From NCBI GenBank assembly GCA_025201345.1, contig JAIXMG010000008.1, forward strand, positions 930,001 to 994,000: a stretch of DNA of 64,000 nucleotides. Reading direction: 5' to 3'. Made by a program: the position numbers and the translations under genes. The stretch's first letter is position 1. The number at the start of each line of letters is the position of its first letter. The notes under the pieces are model-generated. The model was not told the origin of the DNA. It worked only from the letters and a program-made list of their open reading frames with translations, and searched no databases. Positions 11,343-22,400 of the stretch are shown here, piece after piece. The stretch comes from Thamnidium elegans. Its lineage: Eukaryota > Mucoromycota > Mucoromycetes > Mucorales > Mucoraceae.

Positions 11343-12533
11343 ATGATAAGTAAGTGTTACTATGAGAATAAAAAAAAAGAAGGTAACTATGGCAACTAAC
11401 CTGATGAATATTTCCTCCCATCAGACACTCCATCTCCACCAGCAGCCGAAAATAAAGAAACAAAGTCCGTTGTAGAACAACCAACATCACCACCTCTAAC
11501 TGAACTAGTAAACACACCTTCACCTTCTTCTCCTGATATCCCTACACCTACTTTTGTACCTCACATGGACCAAATAATGAAGGAATTAATACAAAAAAAT
11601 GATCACTTGCGTCGTTTAAATGACGAACTAGCTCATTATAAACGTGCTAACGCAGACTTGGCAGAAAAAGAAAGAATGGCTCAAGAACGTATGGTGAATA
11701 GAAAAAAGGATCAAAAGCAACTTTTAGATAATTATAACGAACATATTCGTTCTAGAAGAGCAACTAGTGATGATGTAAATAGTATTCATCGAAAGTTAAA
11801 AGAGTTGAAAGCGATGATCAAGTCACTTAGTATAGAACTTGGTAATAAGTGTGATCCCGTTGTAGCAGGAAAGTCTATTGGCTCCTTTTGGGTTAATTTA
11901 AACGAAGCCATTGTTAAATTAGGTGATCCTTTACCTCTACCTCGTGTCATTATGTTGACTGAAAAATTCTTGATGGATGTTTTAGTTCAAAATATGAATT
12001 ACAATACCTTTACAGGCTTAAAGATTTCTCAACCTTATACACAATTACAAATGTGGTTTGAAAAGTATGATCCTAGTTTTTGTACAAGATTGAGACAAGA
12101 GATGGCTAAAGTCGTTGTATCTGGTAACGAACCCAACTCGGATATTCAGCTCGAAATTTTAAAATTGAATAGGAGAATGTATGCTTCTTTGTATAGTTCT
12201 TTATTGAAGGCGTATCCATTTATTGAACAGCATGATGCCAATGAAAAGGATAATAAAAAGCTTTATTCTACTCAATTACGGATGATGGTAGATCAAGCTT
12301 CAAATATAGGCTATGCAATGCGTGGTCAAGAGGTCGAAATTGCTGCCGCTGCCGTTGATGAAGGTACAGAAAATTTTGATCCAAAAACAATGATAGATGA
12401 AGATGGTCAAACCTCTGGTATTATACAATTTTGTGTCTGCCCACCATTCATCGTATATGGAGCTCGTGTTGAATTATTAGAAAAAGCAAGGGTTTTATGT
12501 AAACCTCTACCTATTAACTCTGTTAAATCTTAA
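11343..12533 (+). CDS. Uncharacterised coiled-coil protein, possibly MIEAP_C-like
   Basis: The main exon, 11425-12533, is open upstream of its first internal ATG (11565). The best start is a 7-nt micro-exon at 11343-11349 (ATG ATA A) with a consensus GTAAGT donor spliced to the acceptor at 11423-11424. This gives MINTPSPPAAENKE and 371 residues in all. Residues about 50-140 form a basic coiled coil. The rest is globular, with the segments GSFWVNLNEAIVKLGDPLP and VLVQNMNYNTFTGL, and a C-terminal FDPKTMIDEDGQ followed by IIQFCVCPPFI. That last pattern loosely recalls the C-terminal domain of mitochondria-eating protein (MIEAP), but this is recollection, not alignment. The start is an inference; starting at 11565 would give 322 residues. 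Confidence 0.7.
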
Positions 12534-12845
12534 CTAACATACCTTATCATTTAACTTTTTTTTTTTTAAACTTTACATAAAAGAAGAAAAAAAAAACTCA
12601 ATTTTTTTTAATCAAATTAACCACATGACGCGTGCCTGAATATAAACAAAAAAAGTAATATTATTTCTTATGCCTTTTTCCCTTTTAAATTCACTTTACC
12701 ACATCTTTTCGAAAAGAAAAAAAAAGGTATACTATCCATCCAGTTCTATACAGCAATAACATATAAAATAAAGAAGATAAATCAAGCTTTTTCTTTTATT
12801 ACCGCAAGTAAAACGTTTTACAATATACAATTATGCAAGTATGCA
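12534..12845. other. Convergent intergenic spacer
   Basis: About 310 nt of AT-rich DNA with T and A runs between convergent genes. No coding frame, repeat pair or RNA gene recognised. Confidence 0.5.
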
Positions 12846-14789
12846 TTATTTACTACACTCTTTCATGCGATAATTTATTTCTGAATAACCATCTACTTGA
12901 ATCGTAAAAATCGAGATATTTTTACAACTAATATTGACTATAAGTGAAGTACGGTCTAAAACTGCAACACGGTGTTTAACAAAAGTAGATGGCTTTATCT
13001 GGTACTTGTTTCCAACAAACCACTGATCTCGAACCGAATCTCTTTTAGTATCTGCATAAGGAAACGTCACTTTTGCGTGAAAGCCCTTGTATTTTTTCCA
13101 AATGTTAGCATACCAACCCGACCACTTCAAATTTAAAGATTGAAAATTAGTATGAGGCATATCAATATCCATACAATCATGAGATTTTTTTGAATTAGTA
13201 AAGACACAGCTATCAATAAATAAATGAGCCAGGGAAGGTAGTCGAATAGAAATGGCGCACATAGCAGATGACTGAAGCCAGCAGCATATTAAAGTTAATT
13301 TAGTTATGCTTTTGTTAGTTTTGATTGGTTCTCGTCTAGTATCTGCTAACAAGTTAACTCGACTTATTTCTAGTTCAACTAGTGATGTACAATATTCTAA
13401 TATAAGATCTAATCCCTCTCTATTAATTCTGTAAGTGCTCCAAGTTCCTTCAAATGCTTGAACGTTGGGTGAAAGACATAGTTTATGCAAGCGTGGCCCG
13501 CTTTTTTCCCAAATACATTGATTCATGATCCTCTGAGAACGTGCCACATGAATATAATGACTATAAAACCGAAGATGTATATCTGCCGTTGATTCTTTTT
13601 TGTTGTTATCATTCATATAATCAATCTGTTCATTGGGCTGTATTTTAGTATTCGTGATTTTCAAGGATGAAATAACGTTATTTGAATTCGATTCATCGTC
13701 GTAGTGGCACGCAACGTTGACATTGATAAAAATAGTTTTCTTTGAGCTAGCAGTAGAATCTATAAAGAGTGTCACTAACCTGCAAATGTCTTCTCCATTT
13801 TCTGTATTTGTTATCCCGGACATGTTAAATGTAGGAATGCTGGACACGTATTGAAAAAAGTTTAATATCACCGATTTTGATAATAAAAAGAATCCTTCCC
13901 AAGAATAGAATATATCAATAGCTTCAAAGTTGGGAAATTTCTGTAACAAGTATTGTATTGACTGATCGCTAAAGTTACATGATTTGACTGTCAAGTGTTT
14001 GACGCTATAACACGGAAGAAACCGTGCTGGATCCAAAGTATTTAGTGTATGATGACGGTTTTCTCTCCTGTTTAGTCGAAAATCCATGTTGTCGTAATAT
14101 TTGTTAAATGATAAACTTTGTACTGATTTAGGACACTGATCAATAATATGATCAAATTGTGAGATCCCCTTTTCTGTACCATGCACCTCTCTAAACTGAA
14201 TCTTTAAAAGGCGACAAAAGTCTTGTTTTAATCTTTTAACAACACCATCTGTTTTTGCAAGTGATGTTGGTCCAACGTATCTGTGAAAATAAAATTCTAA
14301 TATCTCCAATGAATTTGAACATGCCAAAACAGTATCAAAGTAGATCTCGGGTGTAAAACCGTGTTTAAATGAAGGACTTGGTAATTCTTTTACGTACATC
14401 CAGTGATCTAATCGACGACCTTTAGCGATACTTTCCCAAAACAGATCATTTGTATCGTATCCTAATATACGTTCTACATTGGGACAGAACTCCCCAAGTA
14501 TCTTCATTATATCTTTAGTCATGTACTGTTTAGAAAATAAACTACTGAGGTCAAGAAATTTAACAAATTCGCCTGGACAACTTGTAGATACCGTTAAAGT
14601 ACGAACAAAACGATCTAGTCTTTTATCTCTAATAAGGCTGGCGACATTTTTATATAATATTCTTTGTGTAGCTTGTCCACTCCATCTTTTACATGTCAAC
14701 TGGCACTGTAAAACGTCGTTATAATCCAAATAACTGAGGATATCGTCTAATATCTCTGATGGTACCGTATGCAATGATGATGTAATCAT
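12846..14789 (-). CDS. F-box protein with leucine-rich-like repeats
   Basis: Single uninterrupted frame. I start at the ATG at 14789 (MITSSLHTVPSEILDDILSY); the frame extends 34 codons upstream but that part is low-complexity leader. The protein has 647 residues. Residues 8-45 are a clear F-box: VPSEILDDILSYLDYNDVLQ, then CQLTCKRWSGQA. This should bind Skp1 in an SCF ubiquitin ligase. The long remainder has repeated short leucine-rich segments with conserved cysteines (for example VKHLTVKSCNFSD, LVELEISRVNLL, ITKLTLICCWLQSSAM, LAHLFIDSCVF), consistent with a divergent LRR substrate-binding domain. Large lineage-specific F-box families of this type are common in Mucorales. The target is unknown. 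Confidence 0.88.
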   Translation of the reverse strand: MITSSLHTVPSEILDDILSYLDYNDVLQCQLTCKRWSGQATQRILYKNVASLIRDKRLDRFVRTLTVSTSCPGEFVKFLDLSSLFSKQYMTKDIMKILGEFCPNVERILGYDTNDLFWESIAKGRRLDHWMYVKELPSPSFKHGFTPEIYFDTVLACSNSLEILEFYFHRYVGPTSLAKTDGVVKRLKQDFCRLLKIQFREVHGTEKGISQFDHIIDQCPKSVQSLSFNKYYDNMDFRLNRRENRHHTLNTLDPARFLPCYSVKHLTVKSCNFSDQSIQYLLQKFPNFEAIDIFYSWEGFFLLSKSVILNFFQYVSSIPTFNMSGITNTENGEDICRLVTLFIDSTASSKKTIFINVNVACHYDDESNSNNVISSLKITNTKIQPNEQIDYMNDNNKKESTADIHLRFYSHYIHVARSQRIMNQCIWEKSGPRLHKLCLSPNVQAFEGTWSTYRINREGLDLILEYCTSLVELEISRVNLLADTRREPIKTNKSITKLTLICCWLQSSAMCAISIRLPSLAHLFIDSCVFTNSKKSHDCMDIDMPHTNFQSLNLKWSGWYANIWKKYKGFHAKVTFPYADTKRDSVRDQWFVGNKYQIKPSTFVKHRVAVLDRTSLIVNISCKNISIFTIQVDGYSEINYRMKECSK

Positions 14790-14983
14790 ATCTATGGAAA
14801 AAAAAAATTGAAAAAAAGGGGGAAGAAAAAAAAACACCCAAATACCCTTATTTATATAAAAATAAACATTTAAACAGCCACATACACACACACAAATATA
14901 ATTTTATATAAAATGAGTTTATTTAAGGGATATCATCTAAATACTTTAATTTTTACAGGCCTTTTTTTTTGGTTTGTTTGTAT

Positions 14984-16678
14984 TTACTTGCGAGTTCTTT
15001 CACCAGAACCAAAGAACTTTCGAATGGAGCCCTTGTATTCAAAAGGTAAGAAGGGAGGGTCACGCATTTGGAAAACCTCATAAGGCTTCACGTCCTTAGG
15101 TAACCAAACTCTAAATTTAGCATTGTCGAATTCGCCAGTTAATGAAACCCAGCCAACACCAGCAAAACTAAAGTCAACAGAAGCTTGAGAGCGATGAATA
15201 CCTTGTACACGAATTACTTCATCCATAGGAACCAACGAATTCATTCTCAAAATACTTTCATCCTTAACAGGTCGAATATTTGTAGGTTTATCTTCTAACG
15301 CATGAGCAGGAGGTAACTTTTCTGTATTTGTTAAATGAGGTGCAAGTCCACTAAACATGGTAAACATGACAGGTTTGCTAGATTCCAATAGATCAATACG
15401 AACTAAAGGTTTTAATAACAATGATTTTCCTGGTTCTAACTTGAATGTAACAGGATTAATCTCCTTTTGTCCTACAACCTTCTTTTGATCGTTATATCCG
15501 AGTTGATGAATTAATTGTTGATCGTTAATTACGCCAGGTGTATCAATCAAATATCTATTACGTGTGGCATATCTACGCTTTTCCCAATCATCTCTATTCT
15601 CAGCCTCCTCTGCTGAATCCATGCCTAGTGCATATAAAGGCACTTTAATTGTACCCATAGTAGTGCCTGGAATAGCTGAACTAGTAATCTTGTACTGCGC
15701 TTTTAATTGAGATTTAATACGACGACCCTCAGCATCCAAAGTTCCTCTAATTTGTGACATAAATTGATTGACAAGCGCGGATTTACCAACATTTGTGCAA
15801 CCTACTAAATAAACATCGTCGGTAGGACGTCTTTCTCTATCAATCTTACGCATTAAAACAGGGATACCCCATCCCTTTTTAGCACTGATTAAGGTGACTG
15901 AAAGAATTTGGTTGGTAGGTAATCCTAAACTCTTTACATGTTGAACAATCCAATCACGAATACGTTGTTCGTGCTTTCTAGCAGAAGCAGGTAAAATATC
16001 CATCTTGTTAGCGGCCAAAAAAATACGTGCACCGGGGTTCTTGGCAATCAATTGAGGTAAGTTACCCAAAGAGGCAGGTAAATCTGTTACGTCAAATACT
16101 GCAACAATCAAAGGGTCTTGCTTTGTCTTTAAAAAATCTAATGAACCGTATTGTTGTGAGGCTCTTAAGAACTCGGGTGAAGACTCGGTTGAGGTTGAAT
16201 TATGATGTTGGAGTGTATAACAACGTTGGCATACGTTACGTTCTTTATGAGCCGGAGCTTCCTTTGCATTTTCCTCTTCTTCGATTTCTTTTCCTTCCAA
16301 AAGCTCTCTGGTTTCAAGATCGAGGTTAGCAAGTGCTGCTTTATAATCTTCATTACTCATTGATTTGCTTTGTTTCTTCATGCTGCTGACATTCTTTTTA
16401 CGATCGGCTAAATACCCGGGTTTGGCGGGATCGGCTTGTTGAAAAGGTGCGCCGCAACCAGGACAATCGCCTAAAGCAGCATTGGCAGTAGACTCTTTAG
16501 TAGCTAAAGTACTGTTCCATGATCTTGATTGTAAATGGAAAGATCCTGCCTTCACAATTTGGCGACTTGCAATAAAAGCAGGTGTTGCGAGAGTTCTAGG
16601 TAACTGTCTTATTTGAGGGAAGCCACGGACTCGACACTGCTTTAAGACCGCAGGAATTCTTGATACAGATTTATTCAT
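14984..16678 (-). CDS. Mitochondrial circularly permuted GTPase, YqeH/Gep3 type
   Basis: Intronless, 564 residues. The N-terminus is basic and Ser/Arg-rich with few acids (MNKSVSRIPAVLKQCRVRG), a plausible mitochondrial presequence. A split zinc-binding region follows: CPGCGAPF near residue 73 and CQRC near 155. GTPase motifs occur in permuted order: G4 as AANKMDIL, G5 as SAKKGWGI, then the P-loop GCTNVGKSALVNQF, then DTPGVIND. This order and the zinc region define the YqeH class, whose fungal member Gep3/Mtg3 is needed for assembly of the mitochondrial small ribosomal subunit. The C-terminal part has the expected beta-rich segment (SVDFSFAGVGWVSLTG). Confidence in family is high; the orthology to Gep3 rather than NOA1 is inferred. 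Confidence 0.92.
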   Translation of the reverse strand: MNKSVSRIPAVLKQCRVRGFPQIRQLPRTLATPAFIASRQIVKAGSFHLQSRSWNSTLATKESTANAALGDCPGCGAPFQQADPAKPGYLADRKKNVSSMKKQSKSMSNEDYKAALANLDLETRELLEGKEIEEEENAKEAPAHKERNVCQRCYTLQHHNSTSTESSPEFLRASQQYGSLDFLKTKQDPLIVAVFDVTDLPASLGNLPQLIAKNPGARIFLAANKMDILPASARKHEQRIRDWIVQHVKSLGLPTNQILSVTLISAKKGWGIPVLMRKIDRERRPTDDVYLVGCTNVGKSALVNQFMSQIRGTLDAEGRRIKSQLKAQYKITSSAIPGTTMGTIKVPLYALGMDSAEEAENRDDWEKRRYATRNRYLIDTPGVINDQQLIHQLGYNDQKKVVGQKEINPVTFKLEPGKSLLLKPLVRIDLLESSKPVMFTMFSGLAPHLTNTEKLPPAHALEDKPTNIRPVKDESILRMNSLVPMDEVIRVQGIHRSQASVDFSFAGVGWVSLTGEFDNAKFRVWLPKDVKPYEVFQMRDPPFLPFEYKGSIRKFFGSGERTRK

Positions 16679-17321
16679 TTTTTTTAAAAAAAAAAAAAGT
16701 TGATAAAGGGGGAGGGATCGTTGTTCTTGACAGAAAGTTTTTTTTTTTTCAGTAGCGAGGAATGAATTTACTTAAGCCAATAGAGAGTGTGTTTATTAAA
16801 AAAAAAGTCATAGAGCGACGGCGACACATAAAATGTGTGTAACAAGTACTCAGACACAGCGTTTTTATAATTATGACTTGCAAACTTTAAAAATAGTCAA
16901 ATTGACTATTTTATCATTTAATCATCTTTATTTTTCTTTCTTTTACTTTTTAATATTTCGAGCAAAAAGAAACCCTTTCATCTCGTATCAACGAAATATC
17001 TATCTATATAAGCTATCAATGACCACTAGCGTTTTATTCTGAGGCGAAATAAGTAAATTGGTCTAGTCTAGAACGAGTGTATCTATTTTGAAAAAGAAAT
17101 CTTTACAACGAAAAAAAAAAAAAAAAAAAAAAATAGAGTAATAACTCTTTTATATAATCCCATACTTTTCGAATATAAAGCTAACTTTTTTTTTGTGAAT
17201 ATTTTATCAAGGATCTTAACCAGATAGACTCGAATAGTATCACAAATGCATAGAAAGAACATTGACCCTCGATATAGAAAAAAGGGAAAATAGCCACTTT
17301 CTGTACGAAAACTCAACTGGG
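16679..17321. other. Intergenic region
   Basis: Upstream of the mitochondrial GTPase. Contains homopolymer T/A runs (around 16739, and an A run at about 17110-17132). Frames in this stretch are short and low-complexity; none is supported as coding. Confidence 0.5.
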
Positions 17322-17507
17322 ATGGATTTAAATAATACAATAGTCGGAATTGATCCCGTCAAGTTCTGCTATACATACTTCGTCGAATTTCTACTAATGC
17401 GCCAGGTTCTACTGCTATGCATCCTACTTCTACTACTGACACTGGTATTTATGACAGCACACCTCAATAGTCGCAAACGACAGCTTTTTAACAACGGAAA
17501 AGAATAA
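17322..17507 (+). CDS. Possible small single-pass membrane protein
   Basis: A 61-codon frame beginning MDLNNTIVGIDPVKFCYTYF and containing one strong hydrophobic segment (VLLLCILLLLLTLVFMTA) followed by a basic tail NSRKRQLFNNGKE. A second short frame, 17535-17672, encodes MKSTFSSKLLKVKL and another hydrophobic helix (LLIFFNVVPAIIWYLL). The composition is membrane-protein-like rather than random AT-rich translation, and the DNA here is less AT-rich than its surroundings. No family is recognised and no TATA box is evident, so this may be chance. The second frame overlaps the 3' end of the RTA1-like gene on the other strand. Confidence 0.25.
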   Translation: MDLNNTIVGIDPVKFCYTYFVEFLLMRQVLLLCILLLLLTLVFMTAHLNSRKRQLFNNGKE

Positions 17508-17655
17508 TACTTTAGCTTACACCCGTAGAAAGAAATGAAAAGTACGTTTTCTAGTAAGCTGTTAAAAGTAAAACTATTTGCGGACATACTGTTAATCTTC
17601 TTTAATGTAGTACCTGCCATTATCTGGTATTTACTCTCCCGTTACTTTGGACATA

Positions 17656-18482
17656 TTATCGTCCTCTGCTGATTCTTTCGTCTTTCCCCCAAAAAATTTC
17701 CTCCCCTTGCTTAGGAAAGCAAGAGTTATATGTAGAAAAAATCAGATATACAATTGCAACAATAGTAACATCAAACACATACAATTCCCATTCGTGAGTA
17801 GCAGCATACCTCGCAGAGCCTGTAGAGAATTGAACCAATCTATAAATAACGCGAATAAGCAGTAAAGTAACTGTGGCCCAGATACGAATAAGAGCTTTTT
17901 TCTTAGGGTTCTCAACGCCTTCCACTGTGTATCTAATTGAGCTGTTATGACCGATATATACAAGACAAACATAAAATAATAAAAATAAACATAATTGAAT
18001 AGAAAGTCCTGTAAGTGCTATATTGACGCCGGTTTGACGAATCTTAATAACAATTTGGATCCCACCGCCAACGCCTTGAAATAAAGAAGGTGTAAAAGTA
18101 TAAGCAATAGATATAATTTTCAGCGCATTTGGCTTCAGATAAGCTTTGTCTGTTTTAAGGTTTGACAAACGAATCATGTACGCCACAGAATTATAATTTA
18201 CAAACGTTACGATGTTAGGTCCCACAAGCATAAATAACGTCATCACCAAGAATTTTCCCAAGTTAATAGCAGTAGAAAAGCAGACAATACGTAACACAAA
18301 TCCCAGTAAGTCCATTGTAGCTAGCGCGATTAGTTTATACATAAAAAAGGCGCTTTTTGAGATCGAAGACGATAAATCAAATAGATATCAATCAACGCAA
18401 ATACAGCTAGAGCTACATACGCCGTAGGTTTATTTGGGTGATACCTAAAGTACATATATATCATATCTATAGGCCTGTCCAT
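17656..18482 (-). pseudogene. RTA1-like seven-helix membrane protein with a one-base frameshift
   Basis: The 228-codon frame 18342-17656 encodes six hydrophobic helices and the RTA1 family signature: GGGIQIVIKIRQTG, LTGLSIQLCLFLLF, IRVIYRLVQFSTG, and HEWELYVFD near the end. RTA1 proteins are fungal membrane proteins linked to lipid export and drug resistance. The missing first helix is found immediately upstream in another frame. From an ATG at 18482 it reads MDRPIDMIYMYFRYHPN, then TAYVALAVFALIDIYLIYRL up to QKAPF. The two frames meet at a run of six T on the coding strand (18348-18343); one base more would join them into about 279 residues, the normal length. Either this is a real disabling indel or a homopolymer sequencing error. 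An intron is unlikely because it would delete helix 1. Confidence 0.75.
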
Positions 18483-19491
18483 CGTATCTGTATATTATAA
18501 AATAAAGGTATAGGTTTGTAAAATAAAATATAAGACAAGAAAAAAAAAAGATAGAGAAGCAAAAAGTAAAAAGAGTGGGGTTTTATAGCACCTGGCCAAG
18601 AATAAGCTCTACCAATTTTGTGAGTACACGAAAATTACCACTTGCGTAGAAATCATCATTCGACGTAATATTTCTACTTCCATAGATACTGTTCAACATA
18701 ATAATAAACTATATGAACCGAAATTCGTATCACAAGCTTTTGTTATATTTAAGCCAAAGGTCATTCCCGGCCTAAAAAAAATAAAGAGAAGAGTTATTTT
18801 TTGACATACAAAAGTGGAAGTTTCTTATAAAATAAAAGCATTATACCTTTATCCAAGAAGAATGGGCAAGGCATACTATTTGTAAATTTTAAACAAATGC
18901 CTGAAAGATGTACAGCTATAAAAAAAAGCTAATAATGGCTATACACCAGATATTAAAACATAAATAAAGCTTGAAACTTATATTTAATTTAAAGATGTTA
19001 TATCATATGGATAATTGTTTTCGTTTGTAAAAAGTGACGATTACTATTTGATCGGAGTAGTATATTTATCATTTTCCCGAAAAATACAACTTACAGCATT
19101 ACCCCTCCTTCTTTAAAGCACGAGAAAAAAAAATAGATGTTGAGTGAGTGTGACTCGTTTAAAAAGTAGCTTTTTTTTCCTTTTTTTAAGGCAAAAAGAC
19201 TCTGTGTGCCCCCTACTGGTTCTTTTTTTTTTTTTTTACTTCTTTATATTAGAATTGTTATTTATAATAGAAGAATAAAAAAAATAAAAAAAGAGAAAAA
19301 AACTCCCCTTTCGTTTAGAAAAGAAATATTACCCCTACTGAAAGAAAGAGTAAAATATAACTTTTTTTTAAACCAAAAAACTAAAAAAAAAAGAAAGGTA
19401 AAATATATTTTATTTTTCAATCTGGACAGAAGAAAATAAATAATTGACGTGTTTTCTAAATTATACTTTTTATAAAAAAAAAAAAAAAGCC
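18483..19491. other. Divergent intergenic region
   Basis: About 1 kb between the RTA1-like gene (-) and NOT1 (+). AT-rich with A/T runs, and a purine-rich AAAAG stretch at 19270-19400 directly upstream of NOT1. I looked for an additional N-terminal NOT1 exon here and saw no convincing coding segment. No RNA gene recognised. Confidence 0.5.
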
Positions 19492-22400
19492 ATGACCGAA
19501 TATAAAGATGATGGAACAGAAAGCGTTATTCTCAAGATGATATTGGAAGCAGGTTACGAATGTTGTAGTTCAGTTAACTCTGTACGAGATTTACTTGGGA
19601 ATAAAACTATTCAAGAAAGAGATGTTGCAGAGGTTATTGGTTGTATGGCTCGTACGTATGTAAATATGGCAGGTGTTGGTGGTGATAATACTACCGAAGA
19701 AACGTGGAACGTAGAAAACTTTGTTACCGTAGTGAAAGAAAAGGTAAATACAAAAATATATATATATGTGTATATGGCAAAATAGTTTTTTAATATGTAC
19801 GTTTTATTAGGCACCCGAACTAGATTGGTATAAAGTATACGAAAACTTGGATTACCCTCACTTTTTTCTTTTTGATGGAAAAGGTCTTGATATTCTGGTA
19901 CGAGCTTGGAAAGCCTGTGGTAATAATGAAAAAGTGTTTCCTGTAAATGTATTTTTTGGTGAATGGGAAAATTTAAGAGGACAACTTACTGCATTATATC
20001 AAATTGCTATTTCGCCTACTGATGTTATTAATTCTGTTGCGTGTTCAAGTAGAACTGTAATCAAATCTGAAGATTTCATTCAATCGAGTGTACATATTCG
20101 TTCTATGGTATCTCAACTTTTAAATGATCAACTTAACTCACTCGACCTTATTGAACGCATTATTAAATTGGCTGATACTTCGGTTGCTGATGATGTTAAA
20201 GTCTTGTTGGAAAAGATTTTGGTTAAAAAGGTGCCTGAGCTTTTGTTTATGGGTTTACTTCAAATTGACGTAAGTGTTTTTTTTATTATTTATTACGCAC
20301 TTATTTTTTATTAACATCCATATTTTTTTTTAGCCCATTTTAAACAACGTCCATCAAGAACTATTAGATAGACTAATTAATTTCTATTTGACGGGTAATG
20401 CAAGTAGCGTATTGGTCTTGACTAAATTTTGGAAAGTAAAGCCAGATTTATTCAAGGAAACCATTATCAATTTGTACAGTAAAGAACCTACTTCAATTAC
20501 TCGTATCTTAGCTTTTGTTCATGAATTAAAGGTAAGTTGTTTTTTTTTCTTCTACTTGTTTATATACACGTGTATTAACCCTTCTTCTTTTTTTTTTTTT
20601 TTTTTTTTTTTTTACTTAAATTAGATTCTTCCAGCTATTCTCGATATCCAACCATTTTTATTCACAATCGATTTAGCTGCTTTAGCTACACGTCGCGAAT
20701 ATCTTAACCTTGAAAAATGGTTACAGGAGAAAATAAATGAACATGGTGAATCATTTTCTCAAGCTTGTTTAAAGTTCCTCGGTAAAAAGGTGAGGGCTAA
20801 ATTGGCTAGACATGAATCCAATTCTGCACCAACTACCGTCCCCCTGTCTATGGATGTCGTAACTGTTTTTATCAAAGTACTTTTGGACAGGTAAAATATA
20901 TATATATATAAATATACAAATAATTTCATACTTATTTTTTTTTTTTTAGCAGTAACTTGAGTCGTCAAGAAAAGGATTTAGTACGTGATATTCATTCAAC
21001 CTATGTTCAATTAGCGACAAAATCAAACGTATCACCTAACACTGAACAATCTATTACTGATTCGTCTTCGCTTACGACCGCAACCACCGGTGATATTTCA
21101 TTTAAACAAGATATTGAAGACGAAGCCAATTCTTATTATGAAAGGATTTATAGCGGTGAAATTTCTATTGATGAAATGATTGAAAGACTTACCAAGTTTA
21201 GCACTTCCAACGACGCACGTGAACAAGATATCTTTGCGTGTATGATTCATAACTTATTTGATGAGTATCATTTCTTTCCTAAATATCCTGATAAGGAATT
21301 AGCCATCACCAGTATCTTGTTTGGTTCATTGATTCAGAGTCAACTGGTATCTTATGCTCCACTTGGTATTGCACTAAGATGTGTTTTGGACGCGTTAGGA
21401 AACGCGCCTGGATCTAAAATGTATAATTTCGGTCTTCAAGCCCTTGCTCAGTTTCAATCTCGTCTGCCTGAATGGCCTCAATACTGTGCTCATCTTTTAC
21501 AGATACCTACTCTTCAACAAGCTAATCCTGATCTAGTTCATTTAATTAAATCTTCTATGCAGATGGGTAGAATCCAACAACATCAACAGCAACAGCAACA
21601 GCAACAACAGCAACAAGATGAAGGTCTCGTATCCGATTTACCGAATGCATTACTTATGGATCCTTCTGTTTCTGCTTCCGTTTCAAAGGATGTAGTGCTG
21701 GCTTCTTCTGCAACTCCTACCGCCATCATCTTTACTGCCATTCGTATTCCCGAAATGATGTCGGATGAAAATATTAACTATGAATCACCCAATGAAGCTA
21801 CGCAAGATAAGATCTTATTTATTATTAATAACGTTGCATTGAATAATTTGGAAATGAAGTCTACGGATTTAAAGGACCACCTTAAGCAACCTGCTTACCA
21901 ATGGTTTAGTAACTATTTGGTTGTCAAACGTGCTAGTATTGAACCCAATTATCATGACCTATACTTGCTTTTACTTCGTTCTTTTAATAGCGAATTATTG
22001 TATCAACATGTACTTCGTGAAACTTTTGCTAATATCAAGATCTTGTTAAATTCGGAAAACACGGTTTCTTCATCAACAGAACGTACTTTATTAAAAAATC
22101 TCGGCGCTTGGCTCGGTGGTATGACACTGGCACAAAATAAACCTATTAAACAAAAGTATATTTCATTCAAGGAACTTTTATTGGAAGGATATGATACCAA
22201 TCGATTGATTGTGATTATTCCTTTTGTATGTAAAGTGCTTGAACAAGGTACCAAGAACTCGGTCTTTATTCCTCCTAACCCTTGGGTCATGGCCATTTTG
22301 AAATTGTTAGTTGAGCTGTATCAACATGCTGATCTTAAACTGAATCTCAAGTTCGAAATTGAAGTACTTTGTAAGAGTTTATCGGTTGAATTAAATTCTA

